From contig DNGN01000220.1 of the NCBI GenBank assembly GCA_003486225.1, positions 1-5,946 of the forward strand: a DNA stretch of 5,946 bases. Direction: 5' to 3'. Shown here piece after piece: positions 5,306-5,946 of the stretch. The translations under genes and the position numbers were made by a program. The notes under the pieces are model-generated. The model did not search any database. It was not told where the DNA came from and saw only the letters and a program-made list of their open reading frames with translations. The stretch comes from Chloroflexota bacterium (GTDB taxonomy: Bacteria; Chloroflexota; Anaerolineae; Anaerolineales; UBA11579). Numbering within the stretch: position 1 is the stretch's first letter; each line of letters opens with the position of its first letter.

Positions 5306-5946
5306 ATGGGAACTCAAGAGACGATATCACCTGAAGCCCCCAAAGCCAGGGTTTCTTGGTTAACTGCGCTGTGGCGCGGCGTGCGGGTGCCATTGGCTTC
5401 GGTGGTCCTGGCTATGCTGATTGGTGCCATCCTGCTGTTGGCTTCCGGTGCGAACCCGCTTTTGGCCTATAATGCGTTATTTAAAGGCGCTTTTGGAAAC
5501 CTGACAGCCCTGGGACGCACGCTGGAAAAAGCCACTCCGCTGCTGTTCAGCGGACTTGCGGTTTCTTTCGCATTCAAGGCAGGCCTGTTCAATATTGGTG
5601 CGCAGGGCCAACTGCTGCTGGGAGCCGTGGTGGCAGCCGGGATTGGATTTGGGGTGGATGGTTTACCTGCCTATCTGCACATCCCCCTGGCTTTGTTGGG
5701 AGGCGCTTTGGCTGGAGGTATCTTTGCTGCCATTCCAGGCTTTCTGAAGACCACTACCGGCGCGCACGAAGTCATCACGACCATTATGCTCAATTACATC
5801 GCCATCAATATCACCGACTTTCTGGCGGACGGGATCTGGAAGGATACCACCGTAGGGAATGTGGTGGCCCGGACACCGAAAATTTTACCGACTGCAGAGA
5901 TTCCAAAAGTGGCTGGGTTGCCGCTGGGATTTTTATTGGCTGTGAT
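5306..5946 (+). CDS. ABC transporter permease, YufP/NupP-like (BPD_transp_2 family), 3' end beyond the window
   Basis: The reading frame stays open for 213 codons to the window edge, so the C-terminal part is missing. The product is an inner-membrane subunit of a nucleoside/purine-type ABC importer, one of two permeases that usually form a heterodimer. The N-terminus is cytoplasmic and hydrophilic up to about residue 27. Hydrophobic segments follow at about 28-48, 75-90, 99-118, 124-144 and 155-172, with another starting near 203. Signature stretches are FKAGLFNIGAQGQLLLGA (90-107) and TTTGAHEVITTIMLNYIA (149-166), both typical of YufP-like proteins. The ATG at 5306 has GAGGTGA (5292-5298) 7 nt upstream. 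The binding protein for this permease is probably the BMP lipoprotein ending at 5079. In the usual order an ATPase gene stands between them, but here the 226-bp gap holds only a terminator, a promoter and leader structures, so the ATPase must be elsewhere. The alternative is a related sugar or branched-chain-type permease, which the two signature stretches make unlikely. Confidence 0.93.
   Translation, partial: MGTQETISPEAPKARVSWLTALWRGVRVPLASVVLAMLIGAILLLASGANPLLAYNALFKGAFGNLTALGRTLEKATPLLFSGLAVSFAFKAGLFNIGAQGQLLLGAVVAAGIGFGVDGLPAYLHIPLALLGGALAGGIFAAIPGFLKTTTGAHEVITTIMLNYIAINITDFLADGIWKDTTVGNVVARTPKILPTAEIPKVAGLPLGFLLAV

Overview
The window looks like a piece of a bacterial chromosome with moderate-to-high GC coding regions and AT-rich intergenic regions. 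The protein style points to Chloroflexota, probably an Anaerolineae-type lineage: Thr-Pro-rich linkers, an integral membrane DUF389 protein fused to an SH3b domain, and lipoproteins with long T/P/Q spacers. This lineage call is inferred from style, not from a marker gene. No mobile element, tRNA, rRNA or CRISPR array was recognised.

Layout: (1) 1-227 has no confident gene. It holds two hairpins and a near-consensus sigma70-type promoter. (2) 228-1289 (+) encodes a C39-like papain-fold cysteine peptidase with a proline-rich spacer and a LysM-like C-terminal region. (3) 1327-1354 is a symmetrical hairpin that can terminate transcription from both sides. It lies between the peptidase gene and the convergent gene at 1421-2677 (-), which encodes a multi-pass DUF389 membrane protein with an SH3b domain between two Thr-Pro-rich segments. 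(4) 2678-2886 is a divergent promoter region. (5) 2887-3894 (+) encodes a lipoprotein that appears to be a strongly diverged relative of the BMP/PnrA substrate-binding family. (6) 4030-5079 (+) encodes a canonical BMP/PnrA-type substrate-binding lipoprotein with its own extended -10 promoter and a strong terminator. (7) 5306 to the window end (+) encodes the N-terminal part of a YufP/NupP-like ABC permease, with its own promoter and a structured leader.

How they work together: the right half (2887-5946) is best read as the start of a nucleoside/purine-type ABC import locus. A highly expressed binding lipoprotein captures substrate and delivers it to the membrane permease. The ATPase that usually lies between these two genes is not in the window, so it must be downstream or elsewhere. 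The diverged lipoprotein just upstream may be an accessory binding or sensing component of the same system. The left half carries a peptidase with a LysM-like region and an SH3b-bearing membrane protein, both plausibly linked to the cell envelope. Their convergent arrangement does not imply a shared pathway.
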